Source: Parasitella parasitica (Eukaryota > Mucoromycota > Mucoromycetes > Mucorales > Mucoraceae). Taken from it: DNA of 64,000 nucleotides. Shown here one piece after another: positions 10,938 to 23,622 of the stretch. How positions within the stretch are numbered: the first letter of the stretch is position 1; each line of letters starts with the position of its first letter. A model generated the notes under the pieces. The model was not told the origin of the DNA. It was given only the letters and a program-made list of their open reading frames with translations, and did not search any database. The position numbers and the translations under genes were made by a program. The stretch lies in NCBI GenBank assembly GCA_025201805.1, contig MU619339.1, forward strand, positions 52,245 through 116,244, written 5' to 3'.

Positions 10938-11837
10938 TATGTTCTTCTGTTTCATTGTAGCAAAAGGCTTTTGCCGCGGACACGAAGGTTCCTTGGGTTC
11001 CGTTTCTTTTAAAGAGCTGAGGCCCCTTGGGTCTGTCCGACTGAGGCAGCTTCTTGATAACGTGGAATAATGACTCAAAGTCATCCGTTATCAACGGGCT
11101 TCCTGAAATCCATTGATGGGAAGGAAAGGTACTTTGTTGAAATGGAAATATACAAATAAATACATACAAAGGTACGTACCCTACACTAAAAAAAAAGAAT
11201 AGATGGCTAACACTCAAAAAAAGCGAATGATAAAAGGACATTCTCGAATAATTGCTTATCAACTTGTTTGAACAACTATATTATAACTATGTTCTTCTGT
11301 TTCATTGTAGCAAAAGGCTTTTGCCGCGGACACGAAGGTTCCTTGGGTTCCGTTTCTTTTAAAGAGCTGAGGCCCCTTGGGTCTGTCCGACTGAGGCAGC
11401 TTCTGGATAACGTGGAATAATGACTCAAAGTCATCCGTTATCAACGGGCTTCCTGAAATCCATTGATGGGAAGGAAAGGTACTTTGTTGAAATGGAAATA
11501 TACAAATAAATACATACAAAGGTACGTACCCTACACTAAAAAAAAAGAATAGATGGCTAACACTCAAAAAAAGCGAATGATAAAAGGACATTCTCGAATA
11601 ATTGCTTATCAACTTGTTTGAACAACTATATTATAACTATGTTCTTCTGTTTCATTGTAGCAAAAGGCTTTTGCCGCGGACACGAAGGTTCCTTGGGTTC
11701 CGTTTCTTTTTAAAGAGATGAGGCCCCTTGGGTCTGTCCGACTGAGGCAGCTTCTTGATAACGTGGAATAATGACTCAAAGTCATCCGTTATCAACGGGC
11801 TTCCTGAAATCCATTGATGGGAAGGAAAGGTACTTTG
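10938..11837. repeat. Tandem repeat, 350-bp unit, about 2.6 copies
   Basis: Copies run 10938-11287, 11288-11637 and 11638-11837 (partial). Copies 1 and 2 are nearly identical, with a T/G difference near 11055/11405. Copy 3 has a one-base insertion and a few substitutions and stops about 200 bp in. Each unit has a more GC-rich segment of about 190 bp that is open on the minus strand and encodes Ser-Pro-Leu-Ile-Thr-Asp-Asp-Phe-Glu-Ser and onward, flanked by AT-rich, intron-like sequence. A TTTCAG lies just before that segment on the minus strand. It may be a duplicated exon. No domain is recognised. Confidence 0.85.
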
Positions 11838-12393
11838 AGATATGATCAGATTGGACATATTATTGTAGCTGCTCGCCAGTTGTTTGTTATTATTTCGAGT
11901 GTCCTTGCATATTTACCTGGCAAGTATAAATGTAATAGAGTCGCTTATTTTTATTTTTTTGGTAAATTCGTTTTCTTTTTCTTTTAGTTAACTTCATCAG
12001 CAAGATAAAAGTGGTGCGGGTCATTAGTGTGTCAAGAACTTTCTAGCTACAAGTATCCATGAAGACAATGGTATCATGTAAATCAAGTCTTATAAATATA
12101 GTTGACCTCAAGATATTGAAAATATGCTTGGTAATATACTAACTTAAAAAAAAAAGAAGAAATATATTCATTAAAAACTAATGATGTTTGTTATCTTTAA
12201 TAGTTTCTAATCTCTTCATTATGATCTTGTCGAGTAACCAACTTCTATAAATTGCTGCAGTACAATGAGAAGCCAAAATAACCCCCAATCGTATCAATTA
12301 AGAATAAATCCTTAACAAAATAGGACATGTTATTTTCTAATCCAGAGTAAAAAGAATGTGTAAGAATATCGAAAATGCTGAAGAGGTTTTTCT
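11838..12393. other. Intergenic, AT-rich
   Basis: No coding frame of note, RNA gene or repeat is seen here. Confidence 0.5.
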
Positions 12394-12847
12394 TCACATC
12401 GTTGACCTTTTAATCATTAAGCGTTCAGTCATGGGAATAGTCGCTGGAGCCTTGTAGGTAAGACGGGCCATGGGAGGGTAAGTGTCCATAATCGTTACAA
12501 ATTCCTTGTTTTGAAGATGTTGGGATGTATGCAAAGGGACATTCAGTTGCATCGATGTGTTAAGTTGTTCAGGGGGAGTCCAGTCATAAGAAGAAATCGT
12601 ACCAAAAGAATGAAGAGGCATAATGTGAGGCAGTATCATCCGCTAACTGCATGTGAGCACCATTGATTTGTTCTTTGAGAAGAGCAGCCAGCTGTTGCTG
12701 CAGTCTGTGTAATTGTTCTTGTACGGCAGGCATGAAAATGTGACAAATGCGTGAAGTATATGGAATTGTATGGGAGATTGTGAATCTAAAAGAAGCTGGT
12801 ACTGACCTAGCTACAAATCGATTAATAGCATATGTAAAGTTTTTCAT
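12394..12847 (-). pseudogene. Retroelement ORF1-like fragment, frameshifted
   Basis: Two overlapping minus-strand frames, 12847-12584 and 12639-12394, look like one protein broken by a single-base shift near 12640. The first part ends in a Gln/Leu-rich helix. The second contains Tyr-Pro-Pro-Met-Ala-Arg-Leu and Ala-Pro-Ala-Thr-Ile-Pro. That pattern recalls the gag-like ORF1 that precedes the polymerase in DIRS-like elements of mucoralean fungi, from memory and not verified. No reverse transcriptase or recombinase is found next to it. Confidence 0.35.
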
Positions 12848-13415
12848 TGTCTTTATTATCTTTTGAATTCGCTATTAAGAAGATTCTAGTATAATAACAT
12901 TTCATATTTTGTTCTGACGGTCTCAAGAAATTCTTACAAGGTTTCTTTCGACCTAGAATACGACAATGGCAAAACGAATTCGCACTAGTCAATTGTTTGA
13001 CAAAAGCAAGTGTTAAGGTGAAATGAGCTTAATAAGTTACCATTTACAGTCTTTTTACGGTTTTAAAAAAAAAAAAAAAAAAAGGCCAAATAAATGATAA
13101 AGATCATGGTGATTGTAATAATAAATATTGGGGTTTCTGGTAGCAAACCATTTATTTCTTATAAAAGCTGAGGAAGTGAAAAATCTCCTTAAAAAGATTT
13201 TAAGTGGGGATTTCCATATTTATAGAAAAAAGAGTAATTACTTAGTTCTATCTAAAGTGAAAATAAAAAAGAGAATGTGTTGTAAAATAAGCTATCTTTA
13301 AGTTCAAAATAGTCTTTAAAAAAGTTTACGGTTGCATCTGGGGTTCTATGTGTAAGTATGTCTGTTGACTTGGGATCTAAAACCTTTAAATGGATTCAGC
13401 AACGGACAGCAAGGT
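12848..13415. other. Intergenic, AT-rich
   Basis: It contains a poly(A) run near 13064-13083 and otherwise nothing recognisable. Confidence 0.5.
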
Positions 13416-13619
13416 TCATTTATTTGCTTGAAATTTCATAAATTCATATACAGACAACTTTGTATGAATGGGTGTATTATCCTGGTGGCAGGTTGTTTCC
13501 TTTTTCTGGCATTTTCTTATACCTTCAGTTGACCTGGCGCCTTTAGTGTAAAAGATCTTGTCAGACCAGTACCAAGCTGGATTCTGTATATCCAGTTGCG
13601 CAGTAAAACAGCTAGTCAA
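13416..13619 (-). pseudogene. Tc1/mariner-type transposase fragment
   Basis: A short minus-strand frame contains Cys-His-Gln-Asp-Asn-Thr-Pro-Ile-His-Thr, which matches the region of the second catalytic Asp in Tc1/mariner transposases (usual form His-Gln-Asp-Asn-Ala-Pro-x-His). It stops soon after. The Asn-Pro-Ile-Glu motif expected downstream is not found in the next 100 bp, so only a fragment remains. Confidence 0.45.
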
Positions 13620-16591
13620 ACCTCTCCCATCTTTTCAATTATATTGGAATGGTTCAAAAGTGTGTGTCTTCGCAAAGCCAGCGTAGATTTTAGGTGCCTA
13701 TTTTTTTTTTTGGTCTACGCTAACTTCAGTGTGTTATTGTCAGAAAAAGATAAAAACTGCAAGAAAACAATGTTTAGCAATATCGAACACAAAATCAGGC
13801 AATGCAAAGTAATGAATTAGACTATATGGCATCTTTTGATTATATAATTGCATAGCTTTGAGCAAGTTTTTGTACTTTTTAAGTTGACATCAGATGATGC
13901 AACGACTTTTTTGACTTTTTTTCGCAAAAGTATTTTTCAAAACCGGAACGTGAGATCTTCAGGCCAGAGACAGACATGAAAGTACTACCATTAAAAAGCC
14001 AAGAAGCACATCATTTGATTAAACTAAATTAAAGTTGTTTTCCTCTTGAATTGGGTAAGCTGTGGCTCCTCAAAGCTAATGCTTTCTTCAAAAAACGCAC
14101 ACTATCTTTCTTTGATAGCGGAGATTAAACGGATCCAAAATCAGGAAGAAAAAGTTCTTTCAGAAACTCCATTTGGCAATTAGAAAACAAAATTACTTCT
14201 TACCTTTCTTCCCGCTATTCCTCACTTTGTGTAGGTCTAATGGTGATTTGAATTTTTCAAAACGACCTCGTCTATCGTAGAAATGGTCAACGACTCTCCT
14301 TTACCTCTGCTCTTATACCCTGACGCAAACCTTTGAATCCTGTATCATCCTAACCATGTAATATCTGATGTAATCTGCTGTGCGGTGTTGGCGTTATGAC
14401 TTTTTTGTTTCCCTGTTTTTGGTGCCTGTCCTGAAGAAGTGGGAGTGGTGCCCCATAGGCCTTTGTGATATGGTCCAGGTGTGGTGACCTGGAACGACTG
14501 ATCCCGCGAACCTCCTACGTCTTTCGAGACAATGGGAACTCTTGTGTCTTTCGAGACATTAAGAGATAGGTTTCTTATCAATCATAAATATATTCAATTG
14601 TTTCATTCCTTCTTCCCCAAACACATTTTACACCTGATATTCTCACCTACGCTCCCCCAACCTCCGATCTCTGTCGTTCTCTCTTCTGTCGTTCTCTCTT
14701 CTACGCTCCCCCTACCTCTGATCTCAGTCTTTCTCTCCTCTTCCTCCTTGGTACGTTTGAAGGACTTTAAAAAAAAAAAAAAAACCCTTATTTCCCTAAA
14801 AAAAAAAAAAAAAAAACAAAATTACTTCTTTGAGGCAAGATATCATCTTCTGATACTATGCATACCACAGCTGTCAGTCTATGATAATAGCTGTATATTT
14901 GGGCAGGCTACACGATGGTGTTATTTTCATAATCCCCGTATGCCTATGGAAAGAATTTTGCTGAAAAACCTCAAAAACAGATTAAGAGGGAAAAGTTGAC
15001 ATTTTGCTTAATTAGAGCGCATTTGCAATCTTTCAGATCAAGGAATGGTCTTTTACGATCCTTTTCTTCTAATATATAATATAGTAAAAAGTTGCATTTT
15101 TGAGGTCAAAATCGAGGATAATGCATAATCAATGATTTTGGATGTGTGGATACAAGGAAAAAATCGAAAAAATCCGTCATTTTGCATCGAAAAAAAAATC
15201 ATGCTCAAATTGCACCAAAATCATATATAATATAGTTTTTTCCCGATGGATGCTATCTTTCGTGTTTTCAGGGCATTTTTGATTATGAAAATCAATTAAA
15301 AAATGGCATTAAAAGCTAAAGTTCTTGTTTTTTAGCTGTAAAAACTATCTATTTGAAGATAATACCACGTCAATGTCAATTCTAGTACATAACAAAGCTC
15401 TATAAATTAAGTATTTTTTATGCCACAAGTATACCCTGCTTCATGGTAATATGATAAAACAGGTGTGGCCCATCGAGTCGGAAGCAGAAGAAGATAATTA
15501 ATGAATCCTGTGCTGCAATAACCCTCTGTTATTTGTGAATAATTCGCAAGTTGCTAATTGCTATTGACAGAGAAGCCCTACTTCCATTGTTGCTTATAAT
15601 AATGCTAAACATGTAAAATAGAAAGTAGGATAGAGGTTAGGATTGAGGTTTAGGGTAATTTTACTAACAAAAGTTCAACTTCGTAATAAGCTTCTGGTAG
15701 ATTCCAGGTTCCAAGCACTGTACTGTGGAGTATCAAGTTCTGAATAGGGGATAACTCGCTATACGAAACACGTTTTTGTTAAAGTTAGTCCCAACTGTGC
15801 ATACTTTCCTTGATATTGTATATGCAGACTTAACTCAACAGATGTAACATAAAATGAAAATGCGAAGTTATATACCGGTAAATAGAGAGTGCCATTTGTT
15901 TCAGAAATAAACTGCCGTTGTGTAAATGCATAATTTGACGGATACGTACAACTAAATGCCTTATTAGTATATGCAGTTTGATAGTTTGATACAGTAGTTT
16001 GATAGTTTAATGGTTTTACTTTTTAGTTCATGTACTTATGCAGTCTGTAAATTTGTCTAAATATTTGAGCCTAATTTCTAACGAATATATCTGATATAAT
16101 CTATCAACATTTAAACATTATGAGATTCAAAAATTTTGTATTGCGGCCCGTTGATGATTGTTCAGTTTCTGAAGTACACGTCGATAGTGTTGATAAAGGA
16201 TTTTTATTGTATTGAAAAATGGGATAATAAAAAACCCAAATAGTCATTCATTTAAAAATACCTAGTGCTCCTGCTGTTTTGTCAAAAATAAAATAATTAC
16301 AGCTTCGCAATTTTGTATATCATCATAAATGTTCTTTTCTTGGGCATTTTTTAATCTATAATAGAACTCTAAAAAATGTCGTTGTATTGAATGCTTCTTC
16401 TCCCTACTTGAAATCTTCCTAGGGAGACATTTCTCTTCTCTCAGAAACTTCTCAGCTTTGATCAGAAATAAAAGGTTTATTGTCAGAAAGCCTAATAATA
16501 TTATCACAAACACCATGACATTTATTATTTATTAAACCATAAAAAGACTGTATATGCAAATGTGTGACATTTTGGCCTGGTAAACGACTGC
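13620..16591. other. Long gene-poor region with low-complexity repeats
   Basis: This holds poly(A) tracts (14767-14782 and 14799-14816), a pair of imperfect C/T-rich repeats containing TACGCTCCCCC (near 14650 and 14702), and several AT-rich palindromic stretches around 15060-15240. A minus-strand frame at 16516-16262 would encode an 84-aa protein with a hydrophobic N-terminus and a basic remainder. It has no recognisable domain and no supporting introns, so I do not call it. No tRNA or rRNA is seen. Confidence 0.4.
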
Positions 16592-17568
16592 TTAGGCAGT
16601 TATTTGTTGCATGGCATCAAAAATGTGGCCACATTTTAAAGTGGTTGACTTGTGTGTTGCCTGAGCAATAATATCTAGAGCCAAAATACGGAGCCTAGAA
16701 AGCCATTTAGTAACAAGATGCATGAATCTGTGAGATTCATATATATACCATGATTTCTGATCAGCATCAAGATGAACCGGCTCTTTCTTTGTAGCCAACT
16801 TGATTTCATCAAATCTTTGTTCAATTCTAACTTTATAGCTTACAAACGTAACACCCTGTCTATTTACGCATTGCTATATAATCATGGATGCAAACAATTG
16901 AGTTTTTCTTTTAAGACGGTTTTGTGGGATAATACGAATATTTACATAGAGTAGTGCTAGCTGATAAGCAATGAATTTCAGGTTTTCCAATCCATTCAAA
17001 TCATGATACAATCGAGAAGCAGTTACATACAGCTGATCCAAATGTTGAAGAGGAAGCCATTTATGGTTGCTGGATGATGGAGTTTCCTTCAAGTCGAACA
17101 AAAGCCGTGATGCGCGCGGATATAATTGTTTTATGGTTGTTTCAGCCAAAGTATACTTGCTGCTCTGGATATCCATTTGTAATCGCTGGACTGTTTGATG
17201 TAGACCCTGTAACAATACAAAAGCAGTTCTGAATACATCTTATATAATCTCCAAAAAAAAATTGAATGTTTTACGTTTACAAGTTTGCTTGACACATCTA
17301 ATTTCGACTTCCAAATATCCAGCCTGTGGATCTTTTCCAGTACAAGCTCCATTTGCGCAAGTTGTTTCAATAACGCAAGTTCTTGGGGTGCTATGTTTTG
17401 CTTGGTATCTTTGCGACGAAATAGCACAGGCTCGTCCGGATATGTACTTACTGCATAGTTTCTCGGTTATTATGTTGTGTGAATATAATTATATTCACTA
17501 TATTTACCTCGAGAAATCTGATTTTTGCGTATGGCTTTTAACGGTGGAGATTTGGATAACTTGCTCAT
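16592..17568 (-). CDS. Uncharacterised helical protein (251 aa)
   Basis: Four minus-strand exons (17568-17508, 17450-17281, 17206-16946, 16855-16592) join in frame over short GT-AG introns. The N-terminus is basic (Lys-Ser-Pro-Pro-Leu-Lys) and the rest is predicted mostly helical with Leu/Gln heptad-like stretches. No catalytic motif, signal peptide or membrane segment is visible. A Cys-Gly-His-Ile-Phe-Asp-Ala string near the C-terminus recalls the RING family of this window but lacks partner zinc-ligand pairs. The second donor could be 6 bp further in (17275), adding two residues. It lies on the same strand as the TBC gene, which ends 148 bp upstream of its start. A helical scaffold subunit is possible; I do not assign a family. 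Confidence 0.65.
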
Positions 17569-17716
17569 AGTTGTAGAGAAAGAGAAAGACAAAAAAATGA
17601 AAATAAAAAAATAGAGGATCACTCAGTTGCTCTCATGATACACACAATACTAGGCACATTATGTACACACATGATTTTTTATTCTTTTGCAGCTTTACAA
17701 AATTTACTATATATAC

Positions 17717-19620
17717 TTATTTACAGAATCTTTTTTTCAAAAGCTCTCTTTTCTGAGAAATTCGGGTTGCATCTAAATTATGAAACGAGTGCTCGGGAGA
17801 GAATACATTCTGCAGGATAAATGTTAGAAACAGGGCACAAGAAAACTGCAACAAACTCAAAAGACTTACATTCATAAACTGGTGGCAGTCGATCAGTCTT
17901 CTTGGCATATTCTGCAAAATTTGAAATATTTCAATTGGATCTTGCAAGGTGGAGATCTTTTCGCTGTTCATTTTCATGATGGTCAAAGCGGTTTGGAACA
18001 TGACTGAGTAGCCTTCACTATTTGTTTGTTAGAACACCGAATGCTGCCATAACGATAAATAACACTTACACAAAGACACAATCCCATATACGGAGCACTG
18101 TCTAAAACAAAGGGATAATATAATAATTTAGCCAATTGTCAAAATGTCTCAATTGTATACTCATTTACCTCGATTGGCAAGATGTTGATGAACATGGTCA
18201 AAAACCAATGGTTTGTTACGAGCGTAATTGGTGGCAGCCCCTTGCTGATTGTGTTGGAATCCTGCCAAAAACAACCAGACGAGGATGAAATCTTGTTGTA
18301 AATCTCGGGCATGTGCTCGTGGGCCAGCATCATCAGCACCGATTGATCTATATTGGCGCCCTCCATTGTAACGTCGTACATGTTTTCCGGCAAGTAATCG
18401 TGAACTGTGGTGACCAGCATCCAGAACGCATCTTGCTCAGTCTTGCAAAATAGCAGAAAGAAGCCAGCTAAATAGTTGAGCGACTGACAGTATCCAATCT
18501 GGGGTGAATGAAGACTGAATGCTAGCAGGATACGGCGGAGCGACTGCAGCTTGGGATTGCTTTCGGTCTCGAGTATGCTGTTGTTGCCGACACAAGCAAA
18601 GTACTGATTATCGGGAAAGGTGCGATGGAGATCTTCAAGACGAGTCAGATACATGATGATATCCATGTAGCTTGATCAAGAATATGGCTATTTACCTCTT
18701 TGAATAATCTCTGCATACTCGTTGTGGTCTCCCATTTGCATGGCGGTTTGAACCAAGGCTTGATATAGCTCTGGATTCGCTTCCATTTTAGATTTGGCTC
18801 CACTATAATGCAACCAGGCCTGTGTGATGTATATCTGTTAGTCCCATGTACACAAATGCAGTCGGCTCGTAAACATACCTCACTTCTGAATTCGCTTGGT
18901 ATGCCTTGACGAACATTTTTCTTTACTATACGGCAGAATCAGCAACTAAGATCAGTACAAATATTTGTATGTAACCTACATTTTATTGAATCAGCAGCCG
19001 GCCATGCATTTCGGGTCATTGCCTTCCACTTTAGCAGCTGTCTGTCTAGAATTGGTTGGTAGTAAGCGTCGAATTGGTGCAAGTGTTCCAACTTGACCCA
19101 TTGTGTAGGTCGTTTAAAGCCGTACGAGTCTCTGCAAAATTAAATGTTTAAATTAAAAGCCGTACATTTGGTTATATTAGGAAATTATTTACCTTTCTAT
19201 GCTAACAGAACAATTGTCATTGTCGTGTTGTTTTTCGTCTCGATCCTGAAAGAAATACTCGTTTTCGATATTTAAATAGTAAGGATTCAGGCGCCATGGC
19301 TCATCTTTGTGGCTGCAGCTGGATTCGATGGTGGATGAAGAGGCGGACGGAATGGGCGTAAAATCATCGTCATCGTCATGGTCGTCCTGATCCGATATGC
19401 TGCTACTCCCAAAGGTGCTCACGGTCATTTCGGATAGCGATCTGTTCATCACATTGTATGGCTGCACCTGTGCTGTCGGTTCCTGGGTATCTTTTGTGTG
19501 AGCCTTTCTTTTGAAAATGTGATTTGCTGACAGCGAAATGTACTGAATGAAGCTATTTTGCTCTTTCATTTTTGTTTTGGATAAAGAACAAAAAGGTAAA
19601 GAAAGAGAATCTATTTCCAT
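17717..19620 (-). CDS. TBC-domain Rab GTPase-activating protein (495 aa)
   Basis: TBC proteins stimulate GTP hydrolysis by Rab GTPases in membrane traffic. Eight minus-strand exons (19620-19193, 19131-18980, 18925-18879, 18819-18696, 18632-18169, 18101-18070, 18017-17870, 17809-17717) give one frame. The N-terminal 140 residues are Ser/Asp-rich and probably disordered. The TBC domain spans about 190-455. Both catalytic fingers are present: I248-x-x-D251-x-x-R254 followed by Thr-Phe-Pro, and Y298-Cys-Q300. The arginine-finger motif is created by the splice at 18696/18632; an AAG acceptor at 18632 is required for it. A Thr-Val-Leu-Arg-Ile-Trp-Asp motif further on is also typical. The start is uncertain: an in-frame ATG at 19569 would shorten the protein by 17 residues. 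Rab specificity cannot be told. Confidence 0.9.
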
Positions 19621-20944
19621 TTGGCATTATTATAATAATAACATCAAGGGGGGTGAGGATTGGAAGGGGTCGCAAAAAAAAAAGGAGACAAGAATACGGA
19701 TTGGTTTTCACCATTTTCACCAGCTCAATTTCTTTGACTTCACCATCAAAGGGAGTCAATGAAGTAGCGTTATTGGTGATTTCATATAAGTACATGACGA
19801 TGAATTGTCATCCCCTGTCCGTATGGTGATAGTCCATCAGATCTGCCTCCCCCCCCTCCTATAACGTCTGCCTATTGTTTGTTTGCAATAAATATCCACA
19901 CTGGACAGCATTCAAATATCCTCGCTGTGGGCGTTGGGCGGTGGGCGGTGGGCGGTGGAAATGTAGAATAAGCATGTTACGCAAGCTTGATGTGATAATC
20001 AATTTATTACAATAAAATGACAATTAAAATGCATTCAGACAAGTGATTGCTGCCAATAACAACAACAAACGCTGCATTTTTTTCCTTTTCAGGAGCACGC
20101 AAAAGCATGCGTTAGTTCGTGCTACGTAAACATGCGTAAGCTTGATCTGATTATTGTTGTTTTCAATTAGTGCAAGGCGCTAATATATCATGATGGCAGT
20201 AATTAGAGCAACTAGCCATACTAAAGAAGATAGTGTACAGGCTAATCCAAATACATGTAAAAAAGCTCCTTTCATTGATCGACAAAAGCCGTCGCTCAGT
20301 TTAATTGACGCGTTTCGAGTGATGCATACGACGCTTTGCCTTGCCGTAATATACCCTGGATGTTAATGCATCATCCAATTACACTATCGGCGAGGGACTT
20401 TAGATTGCTCATTTAGCTGTGCCTGACGCATAGATGATACATATAAGGACGCCTTGTCATCATGACATGATACAATGCCACTTTTTGCAAAAAAAAAAAA
20501 CCCCTCTCCTTGATTACACCAAGACATCAGGCACAAAAGCCCTTGTTTTTGGGTGAAACCGCATGAATTTCCATATCACGCTAGGAAAAAAGGCGTTATG
20601 CCACGGCATGGTTTACTTGATATACCAATATTACGCTCATGCTTCATTATATGCGGCACCGGATATCGCAGCATTGACTCACAGAAGCATAATTGTAAAA
20701 CCCGCTAGCTGAAGAGTTGTGATGATATGTCTTTACAGCCTATCTTTTTGCAAACAAATGACGCCTTTAACGATTGAGTGATACGAAAGCAGTGCAACAA
20801 TATGATTGCGTTGCTGCATTGATTGTATACGATGTACATCGTGGGTAGAATTTAGGCAGGCGCACAGACTCTTTGTTTTCACTGAAATTGATTAAAGTAG
20901 CCTGATGAGGAAGGACCGCGTCTGATTGTGCAAAGATCTCTAGT
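19621..20944. other. Intergenic with a G-rich GGGCGGT repeat
   Basis: Short tandem repeats of TGGGCGG occur at about 19926-19958. The rest (20000-20900) has no long open frame and no RNA gene I can support. CATGCGTTAG/CATGCGTAAG-like words and TGATGCATAC recur loosely around 20100-20330. Confidence 0.45.
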
Positions 20945-22199
20945 TTATTTGTTCTTTGGTACTTCTAAAACGTGTCCTGGCATCACATATTTATACTCAT
21001 TGTTATCGTCCTCAAATTGAACTTTATAATTGCCAGAATAGCCATGATCTTTATTCTAAGACCACACATGAGTTATCATTATAAGAATAATAATTAATAT
21101 AAAAAAAAAGAAATACTTACTTTGGATGGCGGTGCTGCCACTTTGGCTCTGTAGAAACACGTTGTTCCAGGATAAAGCGCCAAGACGTCTTGGCCCGTAC
21201 TGATTTCAGATAGCCCTTTGGCTTCATCGACATTGGGGATAGGGATCACATTTCGCGGCTGCAACATGTAGCGTCTATACATAATTTATAGTGTATGGCA
21301 TGAGATTAGGTGTAATGCAACCCCTATAGTACTTACTGCTTTTGGCCAAACTCATCCTGGTCTACGTCCTCAACTTCGTATCTACCCATATGCTTAGAAT
21401 GGGAAAAAGCCAATTGCACGCTTGCTATATGCTATATATACCTGTTTTTATCACTGTGATAGCTGATCACAACGGCAAGAATCCACTCCTCATTCTTGTC
21501 TTTTTGTTTTGGCTGTTTTGCAGCAACAGACGTGCCATGCGTCAATATATGATGTCTAAAAGATGCAAAGATGAATATAGCCAACACGGCAAAGCGGCCT
21601 GTACGTACGCTTTGGACTTTTTCGACGACACCGTGGAATTGCCCAAGGGAGAGGAATCGTCGTCTGCTTTTCTCTTCTTTCTCTTTCCATCGATCACTTA
21701 CGGGTTGGCTTGTTAATGGCACGACGCTTAAATACCATATAAGTTAAACCAAACTCACCATGATTATACTCTGACGCATCTCTTAATGCGATCAAAACAG
21801 ACACTTTTTCTATAATGTCATGAATGATTCTACAGCACGGTTAGCACGCTTCCGAATGTTGCCTGCAAGCTACCACATACTTGGATTCGCTGTTTGACAA
21901 GTCGATGCCACCCCGGTAGAAGTCTATCAGCTTGTTGCTAATAACAGTCGGTATACCTGTTGCAAAAAAAAAAAAAGCTTCAATTTCCCATAAATTAGAT
22001 GCACATTTTTCCCGTCTTGTGTACCTTGCTCCATATTCACAGCTGCATGAATCTGGTTGATTCCAGTGACAACGCCTGCTGCGTCCTTTTGAACGTGCTC
22101 CAGCTTTGCAAGTGCAACGCAAATCTGCTTCCACAAATTAACTTCTTCATTTGTATCGTCCAAGTTGGCTGAGCGAGATGTACGTGATTTACGATCCAT
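20945..22199 (-). CDS. SGF29: SAGA-associated factor 29, tandem-Tudor protein (277 aa)
   Basis: SGF29 is the subunit of the SAGA histone acetyltransferase complex that reads H3K4me2/3 in the nucleus. Eight minus-strand exons (22199-22025, 21956-21881, 21829-21759, 21696-21609, 21555-21442, 21381-21337, 21274-21121, 21055-20945) join in one frame. The N-terminal 120 residues are helical, then comes a basic Ser-rich linker (Gly-Lys-Arg-Lys-Lys-Arg-Lys), then the double Tudor domain (about 138-277). Hallmarks are Asn-Val-Ile-Pro-Ile-Pro near 198, Leu-Tyr-Pro-Gly-Thr-Thr near 223, and Phe-Glu-Asp-Asp at 255-258. Y224, Y231 and F255 fit the methyl-lysine cage. The length matches yeast (259) and human (293). 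The fourth exon needs a GTAAG acceptor at 21697 to stay in frame. Confidence 0.9.
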
Positions 22200-23622
22200 G
22201 GTTTTGTGTGCAATAAGAGGATAAACGGGTATACGGAACTTGCAAGAGTAGCGAGAGATGAAAGAGCAAAAAACGTAGGCTTGTGTTTGAAAATATAATG
22301 ATAAAACGATATCTATGTATGGTATACAATAGTCTAGAGAGGGAGATGTGCTGCTCTATTGTCCTGTATATATTGAGATAAAAACCGAAAAATAAAAAAA
22401 AAAAAAGCTAAGCTGTCCAAGTCGAAAAAGTTTGCTGTGCACACAAAGTCAGCGCAAGTGGGCCCGTCGCTAGCACATGCTTTTCATGCCGCAGGGTATT
22501 TTCTTATAGCATTCAGCAGATCAAAACACCGCTACATCTAGCAAACTGTCATTTCGATTGCAATATATATTATTAGCATAGGATATTAAAATCTAAAATT
22601 ACATTTGATTTAGATTTGGAACAAAATAATGCCAAGCGATGACTCTGAAACAAGCAAATCAGGACACCAATACCTCTAGGGAAGCTCAACGAAATATAAT
22701 ATAATGGATAACCGCTACATGGCCAACAAGCAAAGCTATTTTTGGAATGGAGACATTGCAAAAACTAAAATACCCGGAAAATTATTGTTCACATTTGCAC
22801 AATGAAAAAGGGCCGTTGTTTCCCAGGGAACCAGGAAATAATGACGAACCTGTCATTTGGCTGTTGCTCTTTTAATTATTCCGAGAAAACAGTAAAAAAG
22901 TTGCTGCTCGCTGTTGTTGTTCTTTGTTGTTGTTGTGATGCTGTGATGTTGTGATGTGTCACTTTTTTTCTTTTTTTCCTTGCATGATTTTGGGCAAATC
23001 AAAATTTAAACTTACATTATGGTTTCATTGCAGAAAGGTTAAAGCACTTTTTTTGTTATCATAATGAAACATGCCATTTGTCTGAATATATTGTACATCG
23101 ATCAATTGATACTATAGCTAGCCTATATATACATTTCACACCAAACCATAAACTGACAATTTCTATAAATATCGTTCGATGATGGTTAGTATTTTTCAAA
23201 CGGAATTTCTGCCATTGATTTCTACATGTCTTCATATACAACACGTGCCGTCATGTTTTGAGATTGGACAAAGAAAATCACAACAACAAAAATTGAGGGG
23301 AGCAGGAGGGGCAGTGGGGGGGGGGGCATGATGGATGTTTGAAAAGGGAGATGTTCATTGACATTGCCTTAAAACTCCTTTTTTTTTTTTTGTTTGACCT
23401 ATATTTATTTACTCGAAAGTTTGACCACCGCGATATCCTGTATTATATTTTAGTGCACGAGGGGAGAATTCACAAACCTAATAATACAATCAAATGAATA
23501 GAAAAACACATATAAATACAATCGACATTTCCCGCAATTCATTCCCTTTCGTTTTTTTTTTTTCTCTCTTCCAACACTTTTTTTTCATTTACACAATAAA
23601 GCGGAAATTATTCTTTGTAAAC
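22200..23622. other. Shared upstream region of SGF29 and CotH
   Basis: This region between two divergent genes is AT-rich, with TTG/GTT repeats (about 22905-22960), a G tract (23316-23327) and pyrimidine tracts just upstream of the CotH start (23547-23590), as often seen before highly expressed fungal genes. No coding frame is supported. Confidence 0.45.

Noticed and set aside
15640-15660. TTAGGG-containing stretch as an interstitial telomere
   Set aside because: Only one exact TTAGGG is present amid loosely similar words, with no tandem array.
16592-16640. Cys-Gly-His-Ile-Phe-Asp-Ala near the C-terminus of the helical protein, like the RING family
   Set aside because: No Cys-x2-Cys before it and none after it, so no zinc site can form. 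Treated as coincidence.
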